Shown: positions 36,633 through 45,438, numbered from the stretch's first letter. The stretch is DNA of 64,000 nt from Mycobacterium sp. shizuoka-1 (GCF_002723835.1 NZ_BEWG01000022.1:18041-82040); one strand, 5' to 3'. Program-made: numbers and translations. The notes: generated by a model not told the origin, from the letters alone.

Positions 36633-37310
36633 TCATACCTCCCGGGTGGCGTGGGCGAACCGGCTCGACGATCGGCAGGCCGCGCGGACCGTCGGGATGT
36701 CGTCGACGGTGTCGACGTCGGGTAGTTCTTCGACAAGGGTCACAGAGATTCCGGTGTGCTCCAGGGCAGCCAGCGTTACAGCGCCGGTGTCGGCACGCGA
36801 CATCGGCACCTCGCGCACACAGTCCGCGGTGGCCACATCGGCGACGCCGAGCACCCACCAGCCGCCGTCGCACGCCATTCCCAACACGGCCGGCGCGGCG
36901 AGCAACCGGCGGGCACACCCCTCGAGCAGGTCGGGGCGCACCTGCGGGGTGTCCATCCCGATCTGCAGCACCGGCTGCCCGCCGGCCGCCGCGGCCGCGT
37001 CGGCGTGCGCGTTGGCCAGCCGGTCCCCGAAGGTCTCGCCACGCTGGTCGACCACGGTGAACGCGACGAGCCGGGCACGGATCTCCTCGGCCCGGCAGGC
37101 CCGGTCGAGGTCGCCGGTCAGCGCGACCACCCGGTGCGCGACCGGGGTGGCGACCACCGCGTCCAGCGTGTCGAGCAGAGCCGCAGCCGCGATCTCGGCC
37201 GCGGCCTGCTCCCCCAGCGTGGCGGCCAGTCGGGTCTTGGCCAGCCCCGGTACCGGAGCCTTGGCCACCACCAGCACGGCTACCGGGATCTCCTGGGGGC
37301 TCCGCGTCAC
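36633..37310 (-). CDS. DUF2064/TIGR04282-family glycosyltransferase-like protein, 225 aa
   Basis: GT-A-like nucleotidyl/glycosyl transferase of the group annotated as rSAM/selenodomain-associated transferase 1. Diagnostic pieces are VLVVAKAPVPGLAKTRLA at the N-terminus, the central QIGMDTPQVRPDLLE, and the DGGWWVLGV block followed by SRADTG. It resembles Rv0540, next to Rv0539 in M. tuberculosis. GTG 37310 overlaps the GT2 stop (GTGA). No radical SAM gene is present here, so the family name says little about function. Probably acts on a nucleotide-activated compound together with the GT2 protein. Confidence 0.86.
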   Translation of the reverse strand: MTRSPQEIPVAVLVVAKAPVPGLAKTRLAATLGEQAAAEIAAAALLDTLDAVVATPVAHRVVALTGDLDRACRAEEIRARLVAFTVVDQRGETFGDRLANAHADAAAAAGGQPVLQIGMDTPQVRPDLLEGCARRLLAAPAVLGMACDGGWWVLGVADVATADCVREVPMSRADTGAVTLAALEHTGISVTLVEELPDVDTVDDIPTVRAACRSSSRFAHATREV

Positions 37311-37963
37311 GAGATGGCCTTCCAGAAGTCGACGGCAGCGGTGAAGCTTCCTCGCACCGACCCGCTGACCTTCGACTTCCCGCCGGTGCGCGGGCCGTAG
37401 TCCACGTCGACTTCGACCACACGCCATCCCGCGGTCGCGGCACGGACCAGTAATTCCAGCGGGTACCCCGAACGGCGGTCGGTCACTCCGAGCGCCAGCA
37501 ACGCATCGCGCCGCACCACCCGCATCGGGGCGATGTCGTGCACGGCAAGCCGGTGCCGGACCCGCAACCGCCAGCAGACCACCGCCGTTCCCGCCCGCGC
37601 ATGCCACGGCCATTTCAGGCCGCGGACCGGGCGGCGACGGCCGGTCACCATATCGGCGCCGCGGTCGAGTTCGGCGACCAGCCGGGGCAGGTCGGCGGGA
37701 TCCAGCGAACCGTCGCCGTCGAGTACGGCGATCACCGGCGTGCGGGCGGCGAGCACCCCGGCGTGCACGGCCGAGCCGTAGCCCGGCCTCGGTTCGCTGA
37801 CCACGTCGGCGCCGTGCCGGCGCGCGACGTCGCCGGTGCCGTCGGTGCTGTTGTTGTCGACGACCAGTGCCCGGTAGCCGGCCGGGATGGCCGCGAGCAC
37901 GGCAGGCAGCGATTCCGCTTCGTTGAGACACGGCAGCACCACGGTGACCGCACACTGCTCCAT
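37307..37963 (-). CDS. Family 2 glycosyltransferase (dolichyl-phosphate sugar synthase-like), 218 aa
   Basis: GT-A glycosyltransferase starting VTVVLPCLNEAESLPAVL, with VVDNNSTDGT, the metal-binding DGDGSLDP near 83 and the region MVTGRRRPVRGLKWP. It lacks C-terminal membrane helices, so it differs from the processive polyprenyl-phosphate enzymes but shares the fold. It matches Rv0539 in position. ATG 37963 is preceded by TAGGTT with 7 nt spacing, a leaderless promoter for the five-gene unit. This start removes nine upstream codons. Donor and acceptor unknown. First gene of the operon and divergent from the response regulator gene 93 bp away. Confidence 0.88.
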   Translation of the reverse strand: MEQCAVTVVLPCLNEAESLPAVLAAIPAGYRALVVDNNSTDGTGDVARRHGADVVSEPRPGYGSAVHAGVLAARTPVIAVLDGDGSLDPADLPRLVAELDRGADMVTGRRRPVRGLKWPWHARAGTAVVCWRLRVRHRLAVHDIAPMRVVRRDALLALGVTDRRSGYPLELLVRAATAGWRVVEVDVDYGPRTGGKSKVSGSVRGSFTAAVDFWKAIS

Positions 37964-37970
37964 AGCGCCC

Positions 37971-37976
37971 AACCTA
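37971..37976 (-). promoter_or_regulatory. -10 element of the GT2/Mo-enzyme operon
   Basis: TAGGTT on the minus strand, 7 nt before ATG 37963. It faces the response-regulator promoter; the 93-bp interval also carries GTGCAG/GTGCATG-type repeats that could be regulator sites. Confidence 0.5.
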
Positions 37977-38042
37977 GGTGAGACCCCCACCGCAGTGCAT
38001 GACGAAACCGTGACATCGGTGCAGGTGGAGTGCAGTGTTGGT

Positions 38043-38048
38043 TACTGT
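38043..38048 (+). promoter_or_regulatory. -10 element of the response regulator gene
   Basis: TACTGT fits TANNNT, 8 nt before ATG 38057. Confidence 0.4.
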
Positions 38049-38056
38049 TTTGAACT

Positions 38057-38761
38057 ATGACGGCCCGGGTTTTGATCGCCGACGACGACACCGTCGTGCG
38101 GGATGTGGTGCGCCGGTACCTGGAACGGGACGGCTTGGAGGTCACCGTCGCCGACGACGGCAACGAGGCACTGCGGGTGCTGGGTACCCAGCGCATCGAC
38201 GTGGCCGTGCTGGATGTGATGATGCCCGGGCCGGACGGGCTGTCGCTGTGCCGGACGCTGCGCCGGGGCGGCGACTACAGCGTTCCGGTGATCCTGCTGA
38301 CCGCGCTCGGCGAGGAGGACGACCGGATCGCCGGCCTGGAAGCCGGGGCCGACGACTACGTCACCAAACCGTTCAGCCCCCGCGAGCTGGCGCTGCGGGT
38401 CCGTTCGGTGTTGCGGCGGGCCCCGGCGCCGGCGGCGGCGCTGCCGCTGGAAATCACGGTGGGCGATCTGACGGTCTCGACGGCTGCGCGGTCGGTGTCG
38501 ATCGCGGGCAGGCCGGTGGGCCTGACCAATCGTGAATTCGATCTACTGTTGTTCTTCGTGACCCACGCCGACACCGTGTTCTCCCGCGAGGACCTGCTGC
38601 AGATGGTGTGGCACTGGGAGTTCGGCGACCTGTCGACGGTCACCGTGCACGTCAAGCGGCTGCGCTCCAAGCTCGGCGCCCACCACCGGGTCCAAACCGT
38701 CTGGGGCCGTGGGTATCTGTGGAGCAGCGAAGCCGGCGGCGGTGATCGTGTCCCTGCTTGA
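38057..38761 (+). CDS. OmpR/PhoB-family response regulator, 234 aa
   Basis: Receiver domain with acidic pocket (Asp9-Asp11), phosphorylation Asp53 in VLDVMMPG, Thr82 and Lys104 in TKPF; C-terminal winged helix (residues about 130-225) ending [27 protein letters not shown] pattern. ATG 38057 lies 8 nt after TACTGT. The kinase gene overlaps its end by 14 bp or more. The pair is divergent from the GT2-Mo operon, with 93 bp between starts, so that operon is the natural target. The stimulus is unknown. Confidence 0.93.
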   Translation: MTARVLIADDDTVVRDVVRRYLERDGLEVTVADDGNEALRVLGTQRIDVAVLDVMMPGPDGLSLCRTLRRGGDYSVPVILLTALGEEDDRIAGLEAGADDYVTKPFSPRELALRVRSVLRRAPAPAAALPLEITVGDLTVSTAARSVSIAGRPVGLTNREFDLLLFFVTHADTVFSREDLLQMVWHWEFGDLSTVTVHVKRLRSKLGAHHRVQTVWGRGYLWSSEAGGGDRVPA

Positions 38762-39770
38762 CCTGGCCAGGATGGCGCTGCTGGCACTGGCCTGCTCGCT
38801 GCCCGTGGTGCTGCTCGGCGTGTTGGTGATCCGGCTGGTCCGGTCGATGTCGATGACGGTCACCATGGCGGTGCTGGTGCTGATCCCGACGCTGGCGACG
38901 CTGACCGGTGTGCTGGGCGTCAGCGGGTTCATGATCACCAGCACGTTCGCCTCGATCGCCGTGGTGCTCTCGATCGTGGCCGTCGTGACCTTGCCCGCCG
39001 CGCTGATGCTGGCCCGCTACCAGGCCCGCCGCACGGTGTGGGAAAAGGAGATGCACGACGCGGAGCGGATGGCCGAGCAGTCCCGCCGGCGCCTGGTCGC
39101 CTTCGTCAGCCACGATCTGCGCACCCCGCTGGCCGGCATCCGGGCGCTCGCCGAGGCCATCGCCGACGGCGTGGTCAGCGACGACGAGGTTCGGGTGCAG
39201 GCCAAACACATTGAGCACGAGACGGTTCGGCTGTCCGAGATGGTCGACGACCTGTTCGAGATGTCCAAGATCAACGCCGGCGCGGTGCAGGCGCCATACG
39301 AGAAGGTCGCGCTCGACGAGGTGGTCGACGATGTGATCACCGCCCACCGGATCGCCGCGGAGCGCGCCGGGGTGAACCTGGCCGCGTCGGTGCCCGCCGA
39401 CCCGGTGCGGGTGATCGGCAGTGACCGGGCGCTGGTGCGGGTGCTGTCCAACCTGGTCGCCAACGCGATCGCGCACACCCCCTCGGGCGGGACGGTCACG
39501 CTCGCGCTCGGCACGGACGCCGGCGCGGCGTGGGCGCGGGTCGACGACACCGGCGTGGGCATCGACGAAGCGGACCTTCCCCGGGTGTTCGACGTGGCAT
39601 ACCGCGGATCCAACAGCCGTGTCCCGCGGGAGGATTCGTCGCTGCCGAGCGGCTCGGGCCTGGGGCTGGCGATCGCCGCCGGTTTGGTGCAGGCCCATCG
39701 CGGCACGTTGTCGGCGCACAACACCGCGCACGGGGCGCGGTTCGAGGTCCGGCTGCCGCTGGCCACGTAG
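38748..39770 (+). CDS. Sensor histidine kinase without extracellular domain, 340 aa
   Basis: Three or four hydrophobic helices with very short loops fill residues 8-88, so sensing must be in the membrane or cytoplasm. Then come the H-box [12 protein letters not shown] (His122), the N-box [15 protein letters not shown]1 DDTGVGI and G2 GSGLGLAI of a HisKA/HATPase_c kinase. No HAMP domain is clear. Start GTG 38748 (or GTG 38742) overlaps the response regulator, giving tight coupling; the open frame 5' of it reads through regulator sequence. Partner of the regulator at 38057. Confidence 0.9.
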   Translation: MSLLDLARMALLALACSLPVVLLGVLVIRLVRSMSMTVTMAVLVLIPTLATLTGVLGVSGFMITSTFASIAVVLSIVAVVTLPAALMLARYQARRTVWEKEMHDAERMAEQSRRRLVAFVSHDLRTPLAGIRALAEAIADGVVSDDEVRVQAKHIEHETVRLSEMVDDLFEMSKINAGAVQAPYEKVALDEVVDDVITAHRIAAERAGVNLAASVPADPVRVIGSDRALVRVLSNLVANAIAHTPSGGTVTLALGTDAGAAWARVDDTGVGIDEADLPRVFDVAYRGSNSRVPREDSSLPSGSGLGLAIAAGLVQAHRGTLSAHNTAHGARFEVRLPLAT

Positions 39771-39879
39771 GTCCCGTCGCCGACCGTGCGGGCTATCGGT
39801 GGATCCGCTGCGATTCGTCGACGACAACCCCCACTCTCGGCGTATGACAGCATGGGTAGATCGCCTGAAGGGAGATCGA

Positions 39880-40500
39880 GTGTCCGTAGCCAAACGCGAA
39901 CGCGCCGCCCTCGTCGCAGCTCTGCGCGAGGTCGGCCCCGACGCCCCCACCTTGTGCGAAGGCTGGACGACGCGAGACCTCGCCGCGCACTTGATGATTC
40001 GCGAGTACCGCGTGGACGCCGCGCCCGGCATCCTGATCCCGCTGTTCGCCGGCCACACCGCGAAGGTGCAGGACACCGTGGCGAGCACCACCGACTGGGA
40101 CGACCTGGTGGACAAGGTGGCGGCCGGCCCGCCGGTGTACTCGCCGCTCAAACTGGTCGATTCGGTGGCCAACGTCGCCGAGATGTACATCCATCACGAG
40201 GACATCCGCCGGGCCCAGCCGGACTGGGAACCACGGACGCTGGAACCCGACCTGACCGCCAAGCTGCGCCGCACCCTGAGCATGATGGCCCGGCTCACCC
40301 TGTCGAAAATGCCTGCCCGCGTGCAGCTGCGCACCCCGGAGGGTGAGACGGTGCTGACCGCAGGAAGTGGGCCGGCCGTGACGGTGACCGGTCCGCCCGG
40401 GGAACTGCTGCTGTTCGCGACCGGACGACTGGCCCGGGTCGACTACAGCGGCGACCCCTCCGCTGTGCAGGCGGTGAAGTCAGCCCCGAAGGGGCTCTAG
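39880..40500 (+). CDS. TIGR03085-family (maleylpyruvate isomerase-like) protein, 206 aa
   Basis: DinB-like metal-binding fold of the mycothiol-dependent maleylpyruvate isomerase N-terminal type: SVAKRERAALVAALREVGPDAPTLCEGW at the start, TTRDLAAHL, and the conserved MYIHHEDIRRAQP. Histidines in these motifs are candidate metal ligands. GTG 39880 has GGGAG upstream and yields the usual N-terminus of the family; an ATG at 39844 would add twelve residues. Stop TAG sits next to the convergent nitronate monooxygenase gene. The actual reaction is unknown; homologues are often mycothiol-related. Confidence 0.82.
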   Translation: MSVAKRERAALVAALREVGPDAPTLCEGWTTRDLAAHLMIREYRVDAAPGILIPLFAGHTAKVQDTVASTTDWDDLVDKVAAGPPVYSPLKLVDSVANVAEMYIHHEDIRRAQPDWEPRTLEPDLTAKLRRTLSMMARLTLSKMPARVQLRTPEGETVLTAGSGPAVTVTGPPGELLLFATGRLARVDYSGDPSAVQAVKSAPKGL

Positions 40501-40501
40501 C

Positions 40502-41626
40502 TCAGTCGTCGAGTGATCGGCTCAGCCGCTCCGCGGCGGCCAGGTAGTCCTCGATGAACTCCAAGACCACCTCGCGAGCGGGTTTGACCTTGTTCATCAA
40601 GCCCACCCCCTGGCCGACGAAGTACGTGGCCAGCGCCTGAGCACCCGGGTGGCCACCCTCGGCGAGCTTGTCGATCCGGCGCAACACCGGCTCGGCGATC
40701 ATGTTCTGCAGCGGCAACGGCAGCGGCTGGCGACCGCCCTCGTGCGGCGCCCACGCGTCGGTCCAGTCCGAAACCAGTTGCCGCGACGGCTTTCCGGTGC
40801 GCCCGGCCGAGCGGACGGTGTCGCGTGACGTCGCGGCCAGGAATTTCTGCACCGTGTACGGGGCGGTCTCGGCTTCCTCGGTGGTCAGCCACACCGAGCC
40901 GGTCCAGGCGCCGGCGGCGCCGAGGGCGACCGACGCGGCCATCTGCCGGCCGGTGACGATGCCGCCGGCGGCCAACACGGGCACCTCGCGGATCGGCTTG
41001 ATGGCCTCGATGACCTCGGGGATGAGCACCAGCGTGGTCACCTCGCCGCAATGACCGCCGGCTTCGGTGCCCTGCGCGACGATCAAGTCGACGCCGGCGT
41101 TGACCTGCTTGATCGCGTGCTCCTTGGCGCCGACGAGGGCGGCGACCGGGATGCCGGTCTGCTTGCCGGCCTCGATCATGTAGTCCGGCGGGACGCCAAG
41201 TGCGTTGGCCATCAGCTTGATCGGGTGGTTCAGTGCGACGTCGAGCAGACTGGCGCCGGTGTCACCGCTCAGCGACGACGCCGCCATCCGCGGCTGTTCG
41301 CTGATGTCGATGTCGTGAGCGGCCAGCAGCTCGTTGATGAAACTACGGAAGTCCGCCGGGATGCGATCGGCGAGCTGACCGAACGACAGGTTCTCGCCCT
41401 TGCCCTCGAATTTGGCGGGCACGATGATGTCCACGCCGTATGGCTTGCCCTTCACCTGCTCGTCGATCCAGGTGAGCTCCTGGTCGAGCTGGTCGGGGGT
41501 GTACGCGGTGCCGCCGAGCACCCCGAAGCCGCCCGCGTTGGTCACCGCGGCGACGACGTCGCGGCAGTGGCTGAAGGCGAACAGGGGGAACTCGATGCCG
41601 AACTGGTCGCAGATCTCAGTCTTCAC
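40502..41626 (-). CDS. Nitronate monooxygenase-like FMN enzyme, 374 aa
   Basis: NPD/2-nitropropane dioxygenase-type TIM barrel. Visible blocks are FGIEFPLFAFSHCRDVVAAV with a Cys near residue 21, GVDLIVAQGTEAGGHCGE, and VPVLAAGGIVTGRQMAASVALGA (FMN phosphate loop). The N-terminal start is GTG 41626, with CATACT six nt upstream, like menJ. The similar mycobacterial protein I recall is Rv1533. Such enzymes oxidise alkyl nitronates or act as reductases of enoyl-type compounds; the substrate here is unknown. The gene stands alone between TIGR03085 and ahpD. Confidence 0.87.
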   Translation of the reverse strand: MKTEICDQFGIEFPLFAFSHCRDVVAAVTNAGGFGVLGGTAYTPDQLDQELTWIDEQVKGKPYGVDIIVPAKFEGKGENLSFGQLADRIPADFRSFINELLAAHDIDISEQPRMAASSLSGDTGASLLDVALNHPIKLMANALGVPPDYMIEAGKQTGIPVAALVGAKEHAIKQVNAGVDLIVAQGTEAGGHCGEVTTLVLIPEVIEAIKPIREVPVLAAGGIVTGRQMAASVALGAAGAWTGSVWLTTEEAETAPYTVQKFLAATSRDTVRSAGRTGKPSRQLVSDWTDAWAPHEGGRQPLPLPLQNMIAEPVLRRIDKLAEGGHPGAQALATYFVGQGVGLMNKVKPAREVVLEFIEDYLAAAERLSRSLDD

Positions 41627-41632
41627 GCGCCC

Positions 41633-41638
41633 AGTATG
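41633..41638 (-). promoter_or_regulatory. -10-like CATACT of the nitronate monooxygenase gene
   Basis: CATACT on the minus strand is 6 nt before GTG 41626, the same hexamer and spacing as menJ. Confidence 0.4.
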
Positions 41639-41695
41639 CGCTCGGCGCCCTCCCCAACCAACTACCGGGTTGGGAAGGGCGCCGGGCCATGACGA

Positions 41696-42229
41696 TCAGG
41701 CGCGAGCCAGCGCCTGCGTGGTGAGAAGTGCCTGCGCCACGCCGGACACGATCGACGCGAGCCGGATGGCCTCGAAGATCACCGTGCGCGACACGTCAGC
41801 GTCCCGCAGTTCCTTCTCGTGTGCGGCCAGGCACTGGTCGCAGCCGTTGATGGCCGACACGGCCAGCGACCACAGCTCGAAGTCGGCCTTGGCCACCCCC
41901 GGATTGGCGATGATGTTCATCCGCAGCCCGGCCCGCAGGTCGTCGTAGCGGCCGTCGAGCTGGTGGCGGGTGCGGTAGAAGACGTTGTTCATCCCCATGA
42001 TCGCGGCGGCACCCAACGCGGCGTGATACGCCTCCTCGGAGAGCACGTCGAGGGCGTCCTCGGTGATCTCGCGCAGCAGTTGCTCGGACTTGGTCGCCGC
42101 GGCCGTGGCCACCAGCGCGCCCCACAGCTGTTGCTCGGTCAGCTCGGTCGAGCGGACGATGCTGCCCAGGTTGAGCTTGAGATCCTTGGCGTAGTCCGGC
42201 AGAGCTTCCTTGACGTTGTCGATGCTCAC
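41696..42229 (-). CDS. ahpD: Alkyl hydroperoxide reductase AhpD, 177 aa
   Basis: Thioredoxin-like peroxidase adaptor that passes electrons from lipoamide to AhpC. The active pair Cys130/Cys133 and His137 are in [14 protein letters not shown], the same numbering as the well studied M. tuberculosis protein. Length 177 is exact. It starts 2 bp after the ahpC stop, so the two are one operon in the order ahpC-ahpD. Cytosolic oxidative-stress defence. Confidence 0.96.
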   Translation of the reverse strand: MSIDNVKEALPDYAKDLKLNLGSIVRSTELTEQQLWGALVATAAATKSEQLLREITEDALDVLSEEAYHAALGAAAIMGMNNVFYRTRHQLDGRYDDLRAGLRMNIIANPGVAKADFELWSLAVSAINGCDQCLAAHEKELRDADVSRTVIFEAIRLASIVSGVAQALLTTQALARA

Positions 42230-42231
42230 GC

Positions 42232-42819
42232 TCAGACCGCCTCGGCCAACAGCTCGCCGGCGTCGATCGTCGGATCACCCTTCTTCCAGTTGCAGGCACA
42301 CAGCTCGTCGGACTGCAGCGCGTCGAGTACCCGCAGCACCTCGTCGACATTGCGGCCGACCGAGCCGGCGGTCACCGACACGAACTGGATCTCGTTGTTG
42401 GGGTCGACGATGAAGGTCGCACGGTCGGCGACACCGTCGGCGTTGAGGACGCCCGTCGCCAGGCACAGCTCGCGCTTGAGGTCGGACACCATCGGGAACG
42501 GCAGCTTCTTGAGATCCTCGTGCTGCGCGCGCCACTGGAAGTGCACGAATTCGTTGTCCACCGACACCCCGAGCACCTGCGCGTCGCGATCGGAGAACTC
42601 GTCGTTCAGCTTGCCGAAGGCGGCGATCTCGGTGGGGCACACGAACGTGAAGTCCTTGGGCCAGAAGAAGATGATGCGCCACTTACCCGGGCTGTCGGAG
42701 CTCGTCACCTGGGTGAAATAATCGTCGGGTGCCTTGGCGTCGACCTTGGACAGGTCACCGCCCACGACAGCCTTGAGGTCATAGGCCGGGAACTGGTCAC
42801 CGATTGTCAATAGCGCCAT
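42232..42819 (-). CDS. ahpC: Alkyl hydroperoxide reductase/peroxiredoxin AhpC, 195 aa
   Basis: Peroxiredoxin with peroxidatic Cys61 in FTFVCPTE and resolving Cys174/Cys176 in [11 protein letters not shown], the three-cysteine arrangement of mycobacterial AhpC. 195 residues as expected. I chose ATG 42819 for the MALLTIGD start; an in-frame GTG at 42831 would add four residues. An AGGAG lies 11 nt before the ATG. In M. tuberculosis the oxyR remnant is divergent from ahpC; here the upstream 208 bp hold no regulator gene but two clean palindromes, so control must come from elsewhere. Confidence 0.96.
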   Translation of the reverse strand: MALLTIGDQFPAYDLKAVVGGDLSKVDAKAPDDYFTQVTSSDSPGKWRIIFFWPKDFTFVCPTEIAAFGKLNDEFSDRDAQVLGVSVDNEFVHFQWRAQHEDLKKLPFPMVSDLKRELCLATGVLNADGVADRATFIVDPNNEIQFVSVTAGSVGRNVDEVLRVLDALQSDELCACNWKKGDPTIDAGELLAEAV

Positions 42820-42841
42820 GATTGTCACCACTCCTCGAAAG

Positions 42842-42861
42842 CTAGATTGGAACCAATCCAG
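42842..42861. promoter_or_regulatory. Palindrome 1 upstream of ahpC
   Basis: Inverted repeat GATTGG-AA-CCAATC (42845-42858), extended to 20 bp with one mismatch. It sits 22-42 bp before the ahpC start, where a repressor or activator could act. Confidence 0.5.
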
Positions 42862-42906
42862 ATTATGCCAGTCCAGGCGTCAATAGATCAGGCTCCCGAG
42901 GGGGAA

Positions 42907-42922
42907 GGTGACCATTGTCACC
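42907..42922. promoter_or_regulatory. Palindrome 2 in the ahpC-galE interval
   Basis: Perfect inverted repeat GGTGAC-CATT-GTCACC. It lies 88-103 bp upstream of ahpC and 106 bp beyond the epimerase stop. A third partial half-site CTGTCACC follows near 42937. Confidence 0.45.
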
Positions 42923-43027
42923 CAATTCGGGGACGGCTGTCACCTCGTATCGGGCGGAGCCCAAATAACCAGGGAGCGCTTGCTTTTCGACTGTGACGCG
43001 CAGCACAGCCGCGGGCGGGTCACGGCA

Positions 43028-44059
43028 TCACGCCCGCAGTGGTGCGAACGCGAAGTCGGCCAGCCCCTCCTCCGGGTCGATCGCCGCGCGGAAGCCGAGC
43101 GTGTCGGCCGCCAGGGCGGGATCGGCCACGATGTGGCGGACGTCGCCGCTGCGGTACTGGCCGGTGACCACCGGAGCCGGCCCACCACGAGCCGCGCAGA
43201 TCCTCGCGGCCACCGCCATGATCGAGACGGGGCGACCCGAGCACACGTTGGCCGCCAGAAACCCGCCGGCCTCCCACCGCATCGCCGCCACGTTGGCGGC
43301 CGCCACGTCCTCGACGTGAACGAAGTCGCGCATCTGACCGCCGTCCTCGAAAACCTTTGGCGATTCGCCTCTTTCGAGCGACGACCGGAAGATCGCCGCC
43401 ACCCCGGAGTACGGGGTGTCGCGCGGCATGCCCGGCCCGTAGACGTTGTGATAGCGCAGCGCGACCACCGAACCGCCGGTCGACTCGGCCCACGCCAGCG
43501 CGTAGTGCTCCTGTGCGGTCTTGCTGGCGGCGTACAGGCTGCGCGGCCGCAGCGGCGCCTGTTCGCCGACCAGCTGCCAGGACAGCTCCTCCCCGCCGGC
43601 CGGGCAGCGGTGTTCGAAGTTGCCCGCGTCGAGATCGGCCCGGGTGCGCGGCAGCGGGTCGACGACGCCGTGCACCGGGCATCGGTAGCCGCCCTGGCCG
43701 TAGACCACCATCGACGACGCCAGCACCAGCCGGCCGATCCCGGCGGCGTACATCTGGGACAGCAGCACCGCGGTGCCGTAGTCGTTGTGGCTGCCGTAGG
43801 ACGGGGCGTCTGCGGCATTCACGCCCGCACCCACCACGGCGGCCTGGTGGCAGACGGCGTCGACGCCGGAAAGCAACGGCGCCAAGGCATCCGGATCACG
43901 CACGTCGACACGATGGCACCCCTCGGGCAGTACGGCGCCGGGACCATGGGCGGCGTCGAGCATCAGGTCGGCGGCGACCACGTCGTGCCCGTCGGCTTGC
44001 AGCGCCGCCCACACCCGGCTTCCGATGAACCCGGCCGCACCGGTCAGTAGCACCCTCAT
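43028..44059 (-). CDS. NAD-dependent epimerase/dehydratase (GalE3-like, Rv0536-type), 343 aa
   Basis: Extended SDR acting on a nucleotide sugar. The NAD motif GAAGFIG is at 7-13 and the catalytic pair Tyr176/Lys180 is in SLYAASKTAQEHY. An insertion between strand and catalytic Tyr holds CPVH (127-130) and HRC (150-152), a possible metal knuckle in degenerate form. ATG 44059 overlaps the MTA phosphorylase stop (ATGA), as the two neighbour each other in M. tuberculosis (Rv0535-Rv0536). UDP-sugar specificity cannot be told; the mycobacterial name galE3 is by similarity only. Confidence 0.88.
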   Translation of the reverse strand: MRVLLTGAAGFIGSRVWAALQADGHDVVAADLMLDAAHGPGAVLPEGCHRVDVRDPDALAPLLSGVDAVCHQAAVVGAGVNAADAPSYGSHNDYGTAVLLSQMYAAGIGRLVLASSMVVYGQGGYRCPVHGVVDPLPRTRADLDAGNFEHRCPAGGEELSWQLVGEQAPLRPRSLYAASKTAQEHYALAWAESTGGSVVALRYHNVYGPGMPRDTPYSGVAAIFRSSLERGESPKVFEDGGQMRDFVHVEDVAAANVAAMRWEAGGFLAANVCSGRPVSIMAVAARICAARGGPAPVVTGQYRSGDVRHIVADPALAADTLGFRAAIDPEEGLADFAFAPLRA

Positions 44060-44850
44060 GGCAGATCGAACGGCAACTCGACGCCCTCGTGCGCCAGGCA
44101 ATGCCGACAGACCCGTTCGGAGGCCACCTGGTCGATCGCCTCGAGCACCAGCTTCTTGAACGGCACCATGTTCTTCTCGAACTCGGCGAACACGTCCACC
44201 GCGCGCACCCCGGCCCCGACGTCGACGCCCGCATCAAGGTCGGTCACCAAAGCAATTGCCGCGTAACACATTTCCAGCTCCCGGGCCAACACGGCCTCGG
44301 GATACCCGGTCATGTTGATCAGCGTGAACCCTTCGCGCGCGAACCATTGACTCTCGGCGCGGGTGGAGAATCGCGGGCCCTGCACCACCACCATGGTGCC
44401 GCCGTCGACCACGCCGGGCAGATCGGTGGCCGCCGCGCGCAGCGTCGGGCAATACGGATCGGCGAAGTCGACGTGGATGCCGCCGGAGTCGAAGTAGGTG
44501 TCCGGCCGCCCCCGGGTCCGGTCCACCAGCTGATCGGGGACCACGACCGCGCCGGGACCCAGCTCGGCGGTGAGGCTGCCCACCGCGCACGGCCCGAAAA
44601 CCCGGCGCACCCCCAACGCCCGCAGCGCCCACATGTTGGCCCGGTAGGGCACGGTGTGCGGTGAGAACTCGTGGCTCAGACCGTGCCGGGGCAGAAAGGC
44701 CACCTCGTGCAGCCCGACCCGGCCGACCGTGATCGGCGCGCTCGGCTCGCCGTACGGGGTATCCAGGTTCACGCTGCGCGCGTCGGAACCGAAGAACGTG
44801 TAGAAACCGCTACCGCCGATGACTCCGAGCATTTGACCATTGTGGTGCAT
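44056..44850 (-). CDS. S-methyl-5'-thioadenosine phosphorylase (Rv0535-type), 264 aa
   Basis: Purine nucleoside phosphorylase family. MLGVIGGSGFYTFF opens the protein, HGLSHEFSPHTVPYRANMWAL contains the phosphate/ribose-binding region, and VVQGPRFSTRAESQWF and NMTGYPEAVLARELEMCYA mark the base and ribose site (MTAP/PNP type). It agrees with Rv0535 over its length, 264 aa each. It releases adenine from methylthioadenosine in methionine salvage. A GTG-rich region precedes ATG 44850. Cotranscribed with the epimerase gene by overlap. Confidence 0.93.
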   Translation of the reverse strand: MHHNGQMLGVIGGSGFYTFFGSDARSVNLDTPYGEPSAPITVGRVGLHEVAFLPRHGLSHEFSPHTVPYRANMWALRALGVRRVFGPCAVGSLTAELGPGAVVVPDQLVDRTRGRPDTYFDSGGIHVDFADPYCPTLRAAATDLPGVVDGGTMVVVQGPRFSTRAESQWFAREGFTLINMTGYPEAVLARELEMCYAAIALVTDLDAGVDVGAGVRAVDVFAEFEKNMVPFKKLVLEAIDQVASERVCRHCLAHEGVELPFDLP

Positions 44851-44874
44851 CCACCTCCGCGGCAGTCAGCACTG

Positions 44875-45408
44875 TCAGGCCTCGCTCGGATCGGCCTGCG
44901 GATCGGCGGACTTGAGCCGGGCACTGATCCGCCGGCAGCCGTCCCCGAGCGCGATCATCTGCGGTCGGCTCAGTCCGTCGAGGAAATGTGTTCGGACCAG
45001 CCGCGAATAGGTTTCCAACGCCGTGGCCAGCGACCGCGCGCCATCAAGGGTCAGCATCGCCATCACCCGGCGGCCGTCCTCCCGGGAAACGCGGCGTTGG
45101 ACCAGCCTGCGCTCCTCGAGACGCTGCGCCTGTTGGGTGAGCGCCCCCGGCGTCACCATCAGGGTCTCGGCGATCGCGCCCATCGGGCTCGGTCCGTGGT
45201 TCTTCAGGAACGACAGCATGTGAACATCTGCCAAGGTCAGCCGATGGGCGTGCACCAAACCCCGGTTGACGATGTCATGCAGCATCGTGGCCACGGACTC
45301 GAAATTCAGCCACGCGCTGATCTCGAGATCGTCGAAGCCGAGCCGATGGTGACGCTCGCGGCCCGGTTGGATGTCACCGTCATCATCATCTGGTCGTTGG
45401 GTCGACAC
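44875..45408 (-). CDS. MarR-family transcriptional regulator, 177 aa
   Basis: Winged-helix MarR protein with the region SPMGAIAETLMVTPGALTQQAQRLEERRLVQRRVSREDGRR arrangement (recognition helix about 93-108, wing with DGRR). The frame is open back to GTG 45477, but a strong hairpin (45439-45469) that looks like a terminator for the upstream gene would then lie within the coding sequence, so I prefer GTG 45408; GGAGG lies 13 nt before it. The protein ends near the MTA phosphorylase gene on the same strand. Target and ligand unknown. Confidence 0.8.
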   Translation of the reverse strand: MSTQRPDDDDGDIQPGRERHHRLGFDDLEISAWLNFESVATMLHDIVNRGLVHAHRLTLADVHMLSFLKNHGPSPMGAIAETLMVTPGALTQQAQRLEERRLVQRRVSREDGRRVMAMLTLDGARSLATALETYSRLVRTHFLDGLSRPQMIALGDGCRRISARLKSADPQADPSEA

Positions 45409-45438
45409 AGATACTCGCCTGCCTCCGTGAACGTGGGT

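Noticed and set aside
42908..44050. 380-aa plus-strand frame opposite the epimerase, considered as oxyR
   Set aside because: No LysR helix-turn-helix; Arg/Gly/His-rich shadow composition.
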